Below are positions 16,960-33,071 of a stretch of 64,000 bases of DNA, piece after piece. The DNA lies in assembly GCA_030620095.1 (NCBI GenBank), contig JAUTXW010000561.1, forward strand, positions 248,001-312,000. Reading direction: 5' to 3'. The DNA comes from Kuschelorhynchus macadamiae (Eukaryota; Arthropoda; Insecta; Coleoptera; Curculionidae). A program made the position numbers and the translations under genes. The notes under the pieces are model-generated. The model was not told the DNA's origin. It ran no database searches and saw nothing but the letters and a program-made list of their open reading frames with translations. How positions within the stretch are numbered: the stretch's first letter is position 1; each line of letters starts with the position of its first letter.

Positions 16960-17370
16960 TTATCTATCCTCGGCCATTCGCAACACACTTTTGAAGATTT
17001 TCTTGAAATTTGCGCGGTGGTAGATATAGGCGGGATGTATTTCGTTCAAACTTATGATCTCTTCTAAAATTTTGCGACGCAATTTATTTATATTTTGTTG
17101 TCTATTATAATATATTTTATTTTTTAAAAAGCCTCATAAAAAGAGATCTAAAGGGAAATGGTCAGGACTGTTTGCAAGCCAAAGAATATGCCCTTGCCTC
17201 CCAATCTACAAATTATATTTACCATTAAGGTAATCTGTTATTGGAGCAATGTTGTGGGCTGGAGCTCCGTCTTGCTGTAAAATTAATTGGTTGTATGTCC
17301 CAACAGGAAGGTCCTCTATTTCATTCGTCCACAAATCCATATATTTTTGATGTTTATTTTCCATTCAGAC
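16960..17370 (-). pseudogene. IS630-Tc1-mariner transposase, C-terminal half
   Basis: The minus-strand translation contains LILQQDGAPAHN, the second catalytic aspartate motif. About 35 residues later comes LANSPDHFPLDLFL, equivalent to WPxRSPDLTPLDFFLWG, which carries the third catalytic residue region. GFLKNKIYYNRQQN and a C-terminal tail ending RMAEDR-stop follow. In-frame stops (after NGKYNL and after LDLFL) show it is dead. The N-terminal helix-turn-helix and first aspartate are not recognisable because the region above 17370 is degraded and a foldback lies beyond it. It is related to the transposase at 57499-58556. Confidence 0.82.
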
Positions 17371-17529
17371 ATTTCAAAGACACGAACCGCATCATGAATA
17401 GATGGGTTTTCTGAAACAAAAAACTGTTTTATGCTAATGAAATAATAGTCGGGTGTATAGTCGCAACATGGCAACATCATTTTGCCGCAAGTCCATCGCC
17501 CACCTTATTGAAACAAAGGGGTAGCATTT

Positions 17530-17840
17530 AAAGTGGAATATTTCTAAAACGAGAAAAGATAATAAGATGCTGTTTTTAGACGTCTCTTGCAAAACTTTTT
17601 ACGCACGTATTATAGTTTTAAATATAAAGCTTACCTAAGCTGAATAGGTATTTATACAGGGTGGTAAACAAAAACAAAAATATACAATGGCAAAAAAAAT
17701 ATTTGATTACCACCCTGTATAAATAGGTACCTTTTTAGTTTGGGTAAGGTTTATGTTTAAAATCATTAATGCGCAATAAGTTTTGCAAGAGCCTTCAGCC
17801 GCCTATATAATATTTTCTCGTTTTAGAAATATTCGACTTT
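17530..17840. mobile_element. Nested foldback / MITE inside the Tc1-type element
   Basis: Two inverted arms of about 135 bp meet around a ~40-bp loop. Each arm carries ATATTTCTAAAACGAGAAAA, TTGCAAAACTT and TAGGTATTTATACAGGGTGG-type blocks in mirrored order. At the centre, CAGGGTGGTAA (17657) and TTACCACCCTG (ending 17717), each bordered by TA, form a 61-bp mini-element. It may be two MITE copies joined head to head or a mini-MITE inserted in the loop of an older palindrome. Confidence 0.75.
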
Positions 17841-18541
17841 GAATTTTACCTAAAAACTCGCTTGAACTGTTTCATTTCTCCAGCACTGTATATTGTCCGT
17901 AGTATTATCTTGGAAAAATAATAGTACTTAAAAATTAACTTATTCGTTTCTTATTACTCTTCTTTCTTTTTTCTGAATAGTTTTTCTTTCTTCGAATTTT
18001 TTTACTATATTCAATAATGTTACCTTACATAGAGCAATGTTTTTTGGAAATTCTGCTAAATATCTATGACGCACCTCAGTTAAATTATATTATATATTTT
18101 TATAATAAATACTTTTTTCACGTTGGAAAACACTATTATATCAAATTTTTGTTGCACGAAATTTGATATTAGCATCCATAATAAAAAAAACAATTGCGTT
18201 CAAAGCCCACTATTCGCATATGCATGAATTCCAGAGTACAGTGCATTTATCAATTTATAATTATATATTGTAAAAACTACTTATCGAAATATAGGCAAAG
18301 TATATATTTCTAAAATCAGAAAAAAAGGATCTTTAAAGATAACGCAAAATATACCGGGTGTCCCATCTAAAATAACAAAGCTGATGCTCATTTGTTAACC
18401 TTGCGATCGTTTTTTGTTGGTTTTTCTTATAAATCCTAATGATTCTGATAAAACCAAACAACTTTTCTATTAAAAGTTTTTTGATATCTCAGATAATAAA
18501 GTCTCTAGGATGCCGTTTAAATTATCTCCAGACACCCTGTA

Positions 18542-19750
18542 CATGTATCCACAGAAAAACTAATATAAATATGATAACGTTAAATGCTGAGCAGGAATAA
18601 ATGATATTGTTATTCAGATTGTTTACGTCGTTTGAATAAAATTGATTAATTACTTCTTTTAATACATACGTTACTTTTGTACTAATTTGAGAGTTTTATT
18701 TAAAAGTATTTATCTGCCTTTAATGGTTGTATTTTTATTAGTTACTTGTTTTCTCATACGCCTGTGTAGTACAGTGTCCTAGTTTAGGTGTTTCTATCTA
18801 AAATATAACATAATTTTAAACATATATAAGGAATTAATTTATTATCAATCATTAAAATTAGGATTAAAATTCAATTAGATTTACGACACGGTGAATTCGC
18901 TGGAGTAAAATTGTTGTTGAATGTTTAACCCCTGACCCCTGACTTAAATTACTCTTCCTCTTGGGTCTGGAAATGTTAGAACCCCAAATTAAAATGTTTC
19001 CGGGAAGTCAATTAATTCTATAAAAATATTGTCTAATAATATTTGCTTCGATTTTAGAAATAAGGCTGGTTATTGTTCATTAAACAAACAAAATGATCTG
19101 ATGTTCTCTAAAACTTAATCTAACTATTAATTATATTCTGTATATTATTCTGAACGCTTAAGACTATAATAATAAAACAAGAGAATGGGTTTACACCACA
19201 GGACACATTCCTTAAATGATAACACAAATAATTTAAAAAACTCCAAAAACAATTTATAAGAGGAATAGAGCATGAAAGTTTAGTGCACTTTCTTCAAAAC
19301 ACAATTTGATCCACCTGTTTGACGTAAGACATATAAAAAATATGAAGCATTTGGCCAGCCCGAGCGCTTTTGTCCTATAAGTGGTACAAATAAAAACTAA
19401 GCAAAAAATATTCTTCCAATATAAATTTTAAAATTTTCTTAAAAATCAGCCCTGACGTTTCTTTGCTGTGTCAACTTGTTTGGCCTAAGATTAACCGTTT
19501 AGATGATACAGGGCTGAACATAAAATAATTACTGATACTTAGAACACCCTGTCTGCTATATTAATTTATATATGTATTTTTGGAATCGATTTAGTGAGCT
19601 CCTTAATTTGATGCTTATCACGATGAGTTATAAAAATATTTGTTTTTTTTTCATATTGGACAAAATTGCGTACTACTTCCGTGATTTTGTTTTTTTAGAA
19701 AGCCTAGCTGCCTCACTCATAAAAATAGACGCAGTCGTTTAACCTGCAAT
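18542..19750. other. AT-rich DNA, no gene recognised
   Basis: A small imperfect inverted pair ACAGGGCTGAAC / GAACACCCTGT (19508-19552) is the only notable structure. It is too short to call an element. Confidence 0.4.

Positions 19751-19802
<52 letters not shown>
19751..19802. repeat. (TA)n microsatellite
   Basis: About 50 bp of TA repeat followed by a short CA-rich tail (ACACATACACAC). Confidence 0.97.
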
Positions 19803-19809
<7 letters not shown>

Positions 19810-21149
19810 CACACTTACATCCATACATGATATTTAAATCATTACCGCGTAAAATAAGGAGTTGTAGAAATTAAACACATTACTCTGGTTTGCATGGGTG
19901 GGATAAAAACATATGCCTCATTAGTACTTCAGCCACAAAAAAACTTGGGTTAACCGGTCTCGTAAAAAAACAATGGTGGGTATAACCTTGATACAAGCAA
20001 AATATTTTTTTCAATATAGGCATAAAAACAATAGTTTTACTAAAATTAAAATGTATCCATAAAAAAAAATTGTTTTTTAATTGCATGAAACTTGTGTCCC
20101 CTAGGTAATTTTTTGAACATATTTTTACCAATATAATTAAGCGATTTTTCATATTTCATAGTTTATGATGACCTATGTTATTTTTTAAAAATAGGGTTTC
20201 TCTAGCTATCTCTATAGCTAGTATCATAAATAAATGTTATCAAAGAACTATTAAACTTCGAATAAGTGATCCAGCAAATGGAAAACAAATACCCCCTAAA
20301 TGAATCGACTTGTATTGGTATTTACTATAGTTGGGATCCATTCAGAGATTTCCGTTTACGGATGGTTTTTACTTCGGCAGTCCTACATGCCTCATTAATA
20401 AGTAAGCCTAAATCACGCGACTGGCCACACCGCGCCAAATATTGTTGTGTGTCCTATGAGCCATTGATGTCGCGATTTTTTAAAACTGCCTGATTGATTG
20501 TCTATACGAAGTTCAAAGTATAATAGGTCTTTGGTCTGAGTACACCTTTTTTACTTATGAATATTCGTTTGCTATTAGTTCGGTTACTCTAATATATCAA
20601 AGCTGAGTGGAAATTTTGTTGTTGACAGTATCTTCTAATTTTAAGCGTGAAATTGCAAACAGTTTTACAAACCAACTTGCTTAATATTGTTGGTAATTGA
20701 ATTTCATATTTAATACACTGGACATAATTTATACTTTCTTTAAACTCTAAGATGATATTGTTCGTCATAATGAGTAATATTATAAAAGAGGTTTATCAAA
20801 TAACTATTTTAATATTTAAATATTTCTGCTCAAAAGAAAGATGAAGGTTTTTTTCGTATATGCTGTTTTATTAGTATAACTATATTTTTTTCTCTATCTT
20901 TTTAGAGCTTATAGCCTTCATATACCGCTGGTTGAGTCAATTATATTACGCTTTCGTTGATGATGAAAGTTTTTACTTCCGAAACATATCCCTTGGAGGA
21001 AACTAGAGCAAACGCTTGCAAAGTTGCGAAACTACCAATCTTCTTTCTAACCATTATGCGAGGGGCGTCCAACATAAGTTTTTTAGTTTTTATCAATTTA
21101 CTCACATACGTTTCTTACTTTTTTTATCATTTTACTATCTTTTATTTTT
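19803..21149. other. Unassigned DNA
   Basis: Frames at 19880-20152 (minus, 90 codons), 20266-20493 (plus, 75) and 20957-21184 (plus, 75) show no recognisable domain. The last runs into a family B copy. A ~90-bp stretch at 20510-20600 resembles 34930-35020 (CAAAGTATAAT, TCTTTGGT, TTACTCTAATA), suggesting another dispersed repeat. Confidence 0.35.
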
Positions 21150-21735
21150 ATCATTACACTCCTCGTAAAGTACTGCAATCGTGAAAAACCACCCTCAGAG
21201 ATTTTTGCAGATCTTCGCGTTTTAGAGTTCATGGATCTCGATAAATATGTTCTCCCATTTCCGTCAGTCTGTCGGTCTTTCTGACGATCTGTCTGTCTGT
21301 CATTCTGCTGTTCGCGGCATAGCTCAAAAACTACTTATCAGATTGACGTAAATTTTGGTCAAAAATCAAGGGTCATAATGGGATGAAATGGTTACATTTT
21401 GGTAAAAAAAATCAGAACCTTATCGGATGGAATTCAAAATTTGCTCCCAAAAATAAAGTGTGATATAGGGATAAACTGGTTAAGTAACATTTTTGTGTAA
21501 AGCTATATTGACGGAACAAAATGGCGGCCTATTGAAATATTTAAAAATTCAGTATCAAAAAAACTATTTATCCAATTGACTTGAAATTTTGCATCAAAAC
21601 TGGAACATTTATATATTTCGATATGAATCATCATGATCAAATCAAATATGAAATAGAGATAAACTGGTAACATTTTAGTGCAAATCCTATATAGTAAAAC
21701 AAAATGGCGGCCTAATAAAATGTTAAATATCCACT
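21150..21735 (+). repeat. Family B dispersed repeat, fairly complete copy
   Basis: The order is: TIR-like CTCCTCGTAAAGTACTGCAA, ATCGTGAAAAACCACCCTC, GATTTTTGCAGATCTTCGCG, a TCTGTCTGTCTGTC stretch, the GTTCGCGGCATAGCTCAAAA block, then three ~135-bp subrepeats containing CAAAATGGCGGCCTA (21515 and 21705 regions). It is noncoding. Confidence 0.82.
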
Positions 21736-22863
<1,128 letters not shown>

Positions 22864-22868
<5 letters not shown>

Positions 22869-25600
22869 ATTTAATTTTCAAAGTTATATTTTTTTGTTCT
22901 AGTGGCATAGAAACAATATCATATAATTTAATAAACCTCAAAGTGTTTAAATTAAGTTAACCACATAAATCGTTTTTGCCAGTTACCTCGAAATCGTTTA
23001 GTGGGGATATGGTTTTAAAATTAGAGACATCATATATCATTGTTAGACATTATTTTTGAATTTATATTTCAGCTTCTGATAGTTTTTCCATACAATAAAC
23101 TTGGATCCCAAAAACCATTTCAAATCGGACCTCAACCGACAACAAAATATTTTATATCCTACTCATAAATCATGACAAAGCCGTCTTGATCCGAGTGAGT
23201 CCTCAAATCCGCCAAACAATATAGCGTAAAGGAGGCACTAGAAAATTATAAGTTATCGCCTTTTATAAGCGAATTTTCTTCGGCTTATTTTATAGCGCGG
23301 TGTTTCGCTCAAACGTCGACGTTTGTAATTTGTTCTTATTAGGGGTGCCCCCTTCGTGAACAGGTTTGGATTCAGGATAATGATTGAAAAATAAAAGCTA
23401 TTATAGAAAAATCCAATAGAAATGAAACTTACTATGAGAACTGTTGAATTAATATCTGGCGTACTTGTTATAGTAGCAGTAATCAAAACTATTTAGACCT
23501 ATTTAACTAAAAGCAGGAGTGGTAAAAACACAAAAGCCTTGTCTCTCGAACCAAATATCTAATACCTAATAACGCTATAGATGCTTTCACTAATTCCGAT
23601 ACCTTTTATAAATCAAAAGTGTTATGAAAAAGGCAATTTCTTAATTATAGTCCGGAAGTCTACTGTGCTGAGAACTTATGTAGGATGCCTTAATGTCGAA
23701 GCCCAAACTGAAAATAAAATCACAGCTGCACAAGCAGCAAAGATGTAATAAAAAGTTCACTTCTGGTTGCTTTTTGAAGCTCTAACTTTGGGAATGCGTT
23801 AGCTTTTTAACAAGGCTTAAATTAAAAGTCTTGAAGAGTACTACAAGAATAAAATTGACTGCTGAGAAGACTGCTCCATTTAATGATCAATACCTTTTGT
23901 AGAAAGGTTTCATTTGAGCCATGTTAGAACGCTAATATCTTTTATCAGTTTTGAGTGGGACAGACTAGCCACCTGTCCCATATAGAGTTGTAGTACTTGG
24001 CAATAGCTTTCATTCCCACCCTACAAGAATGCTACTGTATTCCACTTATTTTTTACCCGCAACTGGAAGTATTTTTTTATTACCCTTTCGCGTCGTGCAG
24101 GTCTATCAGTCAAAGCCAATTCTGTTCAACTGTGACTATATCTTCATCTAAAATGGTTCTCGGCGCTAACGCATTTTACTTAGGTAAAACTGGTCCAATG
24201 AAATTATAGATACGTTATCGAGGTTCACATTATCTGACTATTTATTTATCATAGCAACAAAATCACAAGTACAGTAATTATAAATCAGTGAAAATTGTAA
24301 AAAAATGTTTGTAACATACGTGAGTTAGGATAAAGCAATTTATAATATACCGAAGTAATTTCTTTTCCGAATGACACTGAACCTGTCAGTTCCATGTTAA
24401 AGAAAATTAACAAAATTTTGTATTTCGACTATATAAAAAGAGTGAAGACTTATTTTTAAAGGTGTAGCTTATCGCATCCAGTACCTTTTATAATGAGAGA
24501 GCTTAATGACTATATAAAATTATAATTCGGGCTACATTATGTTACCATTGCTTTTTAAAAAAGTGGTTAAATTTGTAAAAGCAATAAACAATGTCACATT
24601 GTTAGAGATACCAAATATTAAAAATGAGCACACAAAATATAGTGGCTGCAGTGACCTAAAACAGACAAAATAATAGATGTAAAATAAGTATATTGTATAC
24701 TATTTTAGTATACACTATACAAAGTAGATGTACAAGAGTTTTCGTAAAGAGATGAAATAAGGGAGGTTATCTGATTTAAACTTGAAGACGCATATAGTCT
24801 AGCAATCATCTACCTAAATATTATAAATACTGATCAAAAAAATTTGTAAATTCTGAGGAGCGTGATCAAAACGAAGCTATGTACATAAAAAAACAATATA
24901 AAATAAACCCGAGTTGTTGAGTCAACAACGATACAATACAGTTATATCAAAACTTGGTGCATGTAAAATATATACAATACCTTTGTCCATAATCTGAAAA
25001 ATGCAACATAACCTACATGTCACATCACCATAGAATATGCATAGTGCTTTAACTGGCCTATGAAATAATACACATACTTGAAAAAAAATGCAGGTAAATG
25101 GGCCGTTACCCGGAACTTCCCTCGTAACGAATTACTCCACAGACAGGTTTTTGTGTATGTATATATAGCAATTTCATAATAACTTTATGAATGGTATACA
25201 GGTATACAGTATGAAAAGCAAATATTTTAAGACGTCAAAATACAAGTAGTTTGTAGCAAAAAAGTCTTATATAACAGGATGTCAAGACTTAAGGACTGCT
25301 TTAGCGTTCAGACGTTTTAGAATTTACAGAAAAGAAGGAAACATTGCAACCTGACTCTCCGCATGCTACACAAATATTCATTTTGAAAGCCAGTTAAATT
25401 AAGAGATTGTATTAGGTCTTAAATTTTTGTCGCCGTTTTATCTATTTATTTTTAAATTAGAAACCAATGCTTTTGAGTTAATAAATACATTATAACAAAT
25501 TAATTAAAATTTAATTTTGTACGACTTACACACTAGCGAAACTACATGCACGGCAATGACGAATCAAGTTTTTAAAAACTACACGGTCTTTCATGTCAGG
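22864..25600. other. AT-rich DNA, no gene recognised
   Basis: Scattered frames of 60-80 codons have no domain. The only recognisable repeat is a short piece at about 25105-25130 (TTACCCGGAACTTCCCTCGT), the terminus of the family B element in minus orientation. Confidence 0.45.
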
Positions 25601-25639
25601 AAAAAGAAAAATAGATCGCTGGAATTACGTTTCCTATTT

Positions 25640-26130
25640 TTCTTACGAACTAACAACAGGCCCTTAATAGATGGGCTTTGGGAAAGACAAAGGAGAATTG
25701 GTCAAGGACGAACTACTGTAGACAGGCAAAAGAAATGCTACCCGACCCATACGAATCTAAGGTAACTTGGTTGATTTTAAGGAGTTGACACGTGGTTGGG
25801 GACCTAACTGGCATTTTGACAGGACACTGTAAACTAAACAGGCACATGCACTAACTAGGGCTAGCAGTCAACCCCTGTTGTTCTAACTGTGTAGCAGAGG
25901 GGGAGGATCCCTATCATCTTGTTGGCACGTATGAAACATGGACAAGACTATGCCGGAATACTTTCGGCGTTGAGTCCCTCTCCAAGGAAGAATTACAACA
26001 TCTAGACCGGAGCAAGAAGTTCTTCTTCATTAGAAGGACGGGCCGCCTTCGTAGAGACGTAGAATGAGGTGAGGTGAGCCTAGTTGCTGCACTTGTCCTC
26101 CCCATCCTACTACTACTACTATTAAGCATT
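25640..26130 (+). pseudogene. I/R1-type LINE 3' end (post-RNase-H Cys-rich tail)
   Basis: In shifting frames the plus strand reads ENWSRTNYC, then LTGHCKLNRHMH, then an open stretch with CCSNCVAEGEDPYHLVG and YETWTRLCRNTFGVESLS, ending DRSKKFFFIRRTG...VE-stop at 26067. The layout L(T/V)GHCxLxxHLxxLGL, then CxxC(x6)DPxHL(x9)R(x4)FG, is the C-terminal region after RNase H in I/R1/Loa-like retrotransposons. The copy is 5'-truncated and frameshifted. A short 3' UTR ends in a (CTA)n-type tail near 26106-26124, shared with the copy at 39350-40281. Confidence 0.78.
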
Positions 26131-26654
26131 GACAATGATACAAATAATATTTTATCGTTCTTCCACCTAAAACTATGTATTTCGTCATAAATTGCTCCAA
26201 TTAGGTACCTAGACAGGAATATCACATGTACAAATAAAATAGTTTATTTTTACTTAACAACGTAATGTTTTTGTCCGTTTACAGTAGTAAAAGCAATTTG
26301 TGCAGCAAATAAGATTTATTCCGTGTTGCTGGATTGCAAGTTTTGAAATAAAGGTCATTTAAGGGTTAAATATTTAGAAATTTAAGAAGAACTTTAATTA
26401 TTGAATTAATAGTATCCTAATTTACAGTTTTGGATAATTAAATTAGTGAAATATTTAGTACATTTCTCTAATTACACGGTTAAATTACACTATTATAAGT
26501 TTTTTGCTTTAAGGGACTCCTACTTTCCCATGTTAAAATATTTCTAGTCCTTCTTCTTTGCTTGATACAGGGAAGATTTTATTACGAAGAAAGTCACCGT
26601 TCTCTTAAATAGACTTCTTACCAAGTCAATCGGAAATGTAGTTTTTTGACACTG
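26131..26654. other. AT-rich DNA, no feature recognised
   Basis: No open frame, repeat or RNA motif noticed between the LINE tail and the family B copy. Confidence 0.45.
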
Positions 26655-27030
26655 ATTTTTTAAACATTTCAATATGCCACCTTCATGGCTTAAAAGCAAA
26701 ATTTTGTCAGTTTATCATTACATCACAATTAATGTATATGCAAAGTTTGAGCTCAATTGGAAAAGTAATTTTTTAGTTATGATTTTTTAACATTTTATTT
26801 GACCGCCATTTTGGATTTATACCGAAATGTTACTGTGCCATCCTCATATAACTCTTGATTTTTGAGCCAAATTTAAAGTAAATCAGATAAGTATAGTTTT
26901 GAGCTATACCGCGTACAGGTAGACGGACGCCGACGCGCCGACAGATCGGCGGAAATGAAAGAACATATTTTTCGGGCACCGCGGACTCAATGATCTGCAA
27001 AAATCTGGAACTGTGATTTTTTCACGTTAT
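26655..27030 (-). repeat. Family B dispersed repeat, minus orientation
   Basis: Read on the minus strand it has the CACAGTTCCAGATTTTTGCAGATC-type 5' block (here GTGATTTTTTCACG in plus), a degenerate GTCCGTCTACC stretch, the CGCGGTATAGCTCAAAAC block, and subrepeats with GCCGCCATTTTGG-type and CACCATTTTG-type sites in plus orientation. The copy is more diverged than those at 52-55 kb. Confidence 0.7.
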
Positions 27031-29806
<2,776 letters not shown>

Positions 29807-30836
29807 GTCCAACCTACAGTGACTTTATTCAAGACAGTGTGGCCATACGGCTTGTCACTTTTGATTGGCCGGCTGAAATACGTCAAGAAATCCGCCATTT
29901 GTTTGCTAAAATTTTGATTGTTTACGTTATGTGCTTATGTGAGAAATCCGTATAAATTGTGTTTTGTTAATTAAATAGCCATATATTTGCGTTATATATT
30001 TTCAGTGAAAAGACTAGAACATAAACTTTCCTTATAACTTTTAAAACACTGATTGGTAAGTAAAATAAACATTATAACACCATTTAAAAATTGGCATCAA
30101 ATGTTCATAGCTAAATTTATCATTTATATTCGCATTTCGTCAGATTTTTGCTTTGTCCTAAATTGAAATAAGAAATATAAGGTAAATTAATATTTTGTAG
30201 CAAAATTTATGTTTGTTTTTAGCATTATAAATATGCAGTATTAAGCTTATAACATTGTTTACGTTTCCATTATTTTGTTGATTTTGAAAAGAAATCATAA
30301 ATAATTTTAAAATGTACAATCATAAATAGATCAAGGTCTTATTGGAAGTTTATGATTATTACATGGCTAGCTAAATGTAATTAGCTAATAATGTTCATAG
30401 CTAGTTTACTTTTACGTGTTGCTATAACTTTTACAGTTTATTTAAGATTATTTATTATCCAGTATTCTATTACTTATATACCCCTCAATTCTAACCATTA
30501 TAAAATTCAAACATCAATTAAAGTCGCTAACAGCCAATCCTTAAGTTTCACTTGGTTAACAGCTTTAAATGTCTTTTTTCTGGCTTGTTTATTTTAAGTT
30601 TTTATTTATATTTTTGTTGACTGTCTTTATTTAATGCTGCTATATGTCTGGATTATTTTTCTCATTTAGTAATATTTGTATTGTTTTCTCCATATTGAGT
30701 TTAGCTCTGTAGTGTATTATGGAATAAATAAAAAAATATATCACAAGACAAAAAAATAAAACACATTGGTGTAAGTAATAACAATAATAATAATACAATC
30801 GGACCTTACAGAATAGGTAAAAATCATTTTTTTGCA

Positions 30837-31150
30837 GGTGCATTTTGAGCCGCATATGTGGGAAAAGACCAGGGTCGATGGAACCCGTCGTTTAAAACAA
30901 AATGTCACCTGCTAAACGTACTCCTATTTTTTTGAAAGTGAAGAATGAACTACCAAATCAGGCTATCGCTTCTACTTCAGGAGCAACCTCATATTCACCA
31001 AGTTTTTCCGAAGAACATAAAAGTGACAGTTCAGGCTCATTAAATGCTTTGAGTACTCGTCATGATACAAATGTGAAATATTTGGAAGAAAAATTATCTA
31101 AATATGATAAGCATTATAGAACGGCACAGCTTCGAATGAAAAAAATATAA
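30837..31150 (+). pseudogene. THAP-domain transposase exon remnant
   Basis: After a good 3' splice site (TTTTTTTGCAG) the exon reads VHFEPHMWEKTRVDGTRRLK, the second half of a THAP zinc finger. The conserved H of the C2CH set, the W/F-E pair and the RxDGxRxLK stretch are recognisable. The expected N-A-V-P-T-I-F then appears only across a frameshift as TPIFLKVKNELP. A Ser-rich linker and a short charged helix (LEEKLSKYDKHYRTAQLR) that could be the usual coiled coil come before a stop at 31148-31150. A strong donor (GATTGGTAAGT) lies near 30052-30062, suggesting an upstream noncoding exon. The first half of the THAP domain and all of the transposase core are absent. Confidence 0.68.
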
Positions 31151-32086
31151 AGCATTATTGATTAAGATAAAACTAATTAATGATGTCTTATAAGTTCATT
31201 TATTTTGTTTTATCAATCATGATTTACGTCTTAACGTCTTGTGCTCCATTTTTTTTATTTTCAGAATTAGCTTTGTGGATACAATGAAGAGAGATATGGC
31301 CTTATAGTTTTTTTTTCTTTTTATCTGTTTTTTTTTGGTTTAATTCAAAGTTACAAGTGTTGAGGATGTATATATTCGATATGTAACAAAAAAATCATAT
31401 TTGCTTAAGGAATACTTTATTGTAGTTTGTTTTTATACTTTTTTATTAATGGCAATGCAGTAAAATGTGAATGTTGGTCAGGCCCTAGAAGTATCAAGTT
31501 TCTATCATTTCATATAGTTTTTTATGTTAAAAAATGTGTCGTTAACCTTATGAAGATACAAACTTAATTATGGAATGATATAGAACTTATTACCATTTGT
31601 TAGAAAAAATGCTTGTATTTTGCTTCTAAAAGATATATATTTTCCATCATTTTTATGAGAAAGTAAGTAGTTTTCAAAGGTTTTAGATAGCACTAAAATT
31701 TACAGAAAATACCTTTATCCAAAACAGTTTCATGACAAAAAGTGCACACATTGCAATAAATTTACAAAATGAGCATTTGGTAGTAACATTGTCTTAGCTT
31801 CAGATGACAGTAGTCACTAGATGAAAGGAAACTAATAAATTTTATGTTTAGTTCAAATCATATAGTATACTTTCAACGACTCGGTCTTACTTGTTTTTGC
31901 TTTTATTCAGCTCTATATATTAAATCAAAATATTCAATGCTGCTGCTCACTCACATATTATTGTAATAAAACTACTTTACTCTAAAAGTGGTTATTTACT
32001 ATACAAATTCTAACTTTATTTAAACGAACAAATATTTGTACGTAGTAATAGAGTATCAACTCTTTTTAGCCCAGAATCCACTAACA

Positions 32087-32320
32087 ATATTTTTGCTTGG
32101 GAGGGTCGATAATATGTAATATGCAAAAATAAAACAAGATGTCAAAATGTGACAATTATATTATGATTTTAAATACAATATTTTTACATAGTCTTAGCTC
32201 AATTCACTATTTTTGTTTGGGAGGGTCGATATGTTATTGTACAAAAATAAAATGACTTGTAAGATGGCAAGTTGAATGTGATACTTAATAATTATATAAT
32301 GATTTTAAACAATGTAATTT
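32087..32320 (+). repeat. Diverged ~120-bp tandem repeat, two units
   Basis: Two adjacent units each contain (G/T)TTGGGAGGGTCGATA, GCAAAAATAAAA or ACAAAAATAAAA, and TTATATTATGATTTTAAA or its variant. They lie inside the THAP element's 3' region. Confidence 0.65.
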
Positions 32321-32344
32321 ATAAAACTACATATTGAAGTTGCC

Positions 32345-32462
32345 TAAAGTTTATTTTCAAGAGAACCTGCATATAAACAATTTTAAGGAAACTTGTAAAT
32401 CCGTATTGCTCGCTCAACCAATTTTGTTTACATGCAGGTTCTCTTGAAAATAAATAGACTTT
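32345..32462. repeat. Long hairpin (two ~36-bp arms)
   Basis: TATTTTCAAGAGAACCTGCA on the left pairs with TGCAGGTTCTCTTGAAAATA on the right. The arms span about 32345-32380 and 32424-32462 around a ~43-bp loop. It may be a small MITE nested in the THAP element. Confidence 0.8.
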
Positions 32463-33071
32463 AGATGAGAACACAATAAATGGATTAATTTCATAAAAGC
32501 CGTTAAGAAAAGATAAGAGTAAATAGATATAGCACACGTAAGGAAAATGCAAATACAAAATAATTTATATTTTCACCAGAGATATTTAAAATTTAAAAAA
32601 ATTAAACAAAACGAGAGACTATAATAATTTTATTAAAATGTTTACTAACATATAACCTAATTTAGACACTTTGAATTGAAACTTGCATCCCAAGTTTTTC
32701 TAGAATTAATAACCACATAACAAATACTTCTGAGGATCTCCGTAGGTACCACATTTTCCTGAGCCAAAACAATAAAGAACTTTAATAAAGTACACTTTTC
32801 TGAATATCACATTTTTCCAACCCGTAAAACTCCCAACAATAACAAAAATTAAGCACTTTGGAACACCCAGAGGTGGTAAATGACATTAAAAAAATAAAAA
32901 CTTGTTACTATTAACACTCTCGTACCATTTTTTTAGAATAAAAGCTTTTTATTTAATGTTAATGCGATATTTATTGCATTCTCCCATATAAGCCTACACA
33001 AAATTTGCAAACAAATGGCGGCTGGTTTTGTATGTTCACACTGTCTTGTATAAAGTCACTGTAGTCCAACC

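Larger units (their letters stand above)
16263..18539 (-). mobile_element. Tc1/mariner-type transposon with ~345-bp TIRs
   Basis: The ends CAGGGTGTCTGG and CCAGACACCCTG are flanked by TA on both sides (16261-16262 and 18540-18541). Inverted similarity continues inward for about 345 bp. It covers a second internal GGGACACCCGGTATATTTTG block and ends near TATGCGAATAGTGGGCTTTG on the left, paired with CAAAGCCCACTATTCGCATA on the right. A decayed transposase lies on the minus strand at 16960-17370, and a separate foldback sits at 17530-17840. Superfamily call: TA duplication plus DDE motifs. TIRs this long are unusual for classic Tc1 or mariner. Confidence 0.88.
29815..33063 (+). mobile_element. 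THAP-type (P superfamily-like) DNA transposon with 8-bp TSD
   Basis: The 3249-bp element starts TACAGTGACTTTAT and ends ATAAAGTCACTGTA. The ends are perfect over about 14 bp and extend, with one mismatch, through CAAGACAGTGTG. An identical 8-bp duplication GTCCAACC flanks it (29807-29814 and 33064-33071). Subterminal CCGCCATTTGTTTGC also recurs inverted (left near 29891, right near 33005). The only recognisable coding sequence is a THAP domain piece at 30837-31150. P elements have both THAP-domain transposases and 8-bp duplications, which fits. hAT also gives 8-bp duplications, so the superfamily is inferred. No catalytic domain is visible and the copy is probably non-autonomous. Confidence 0.8.
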
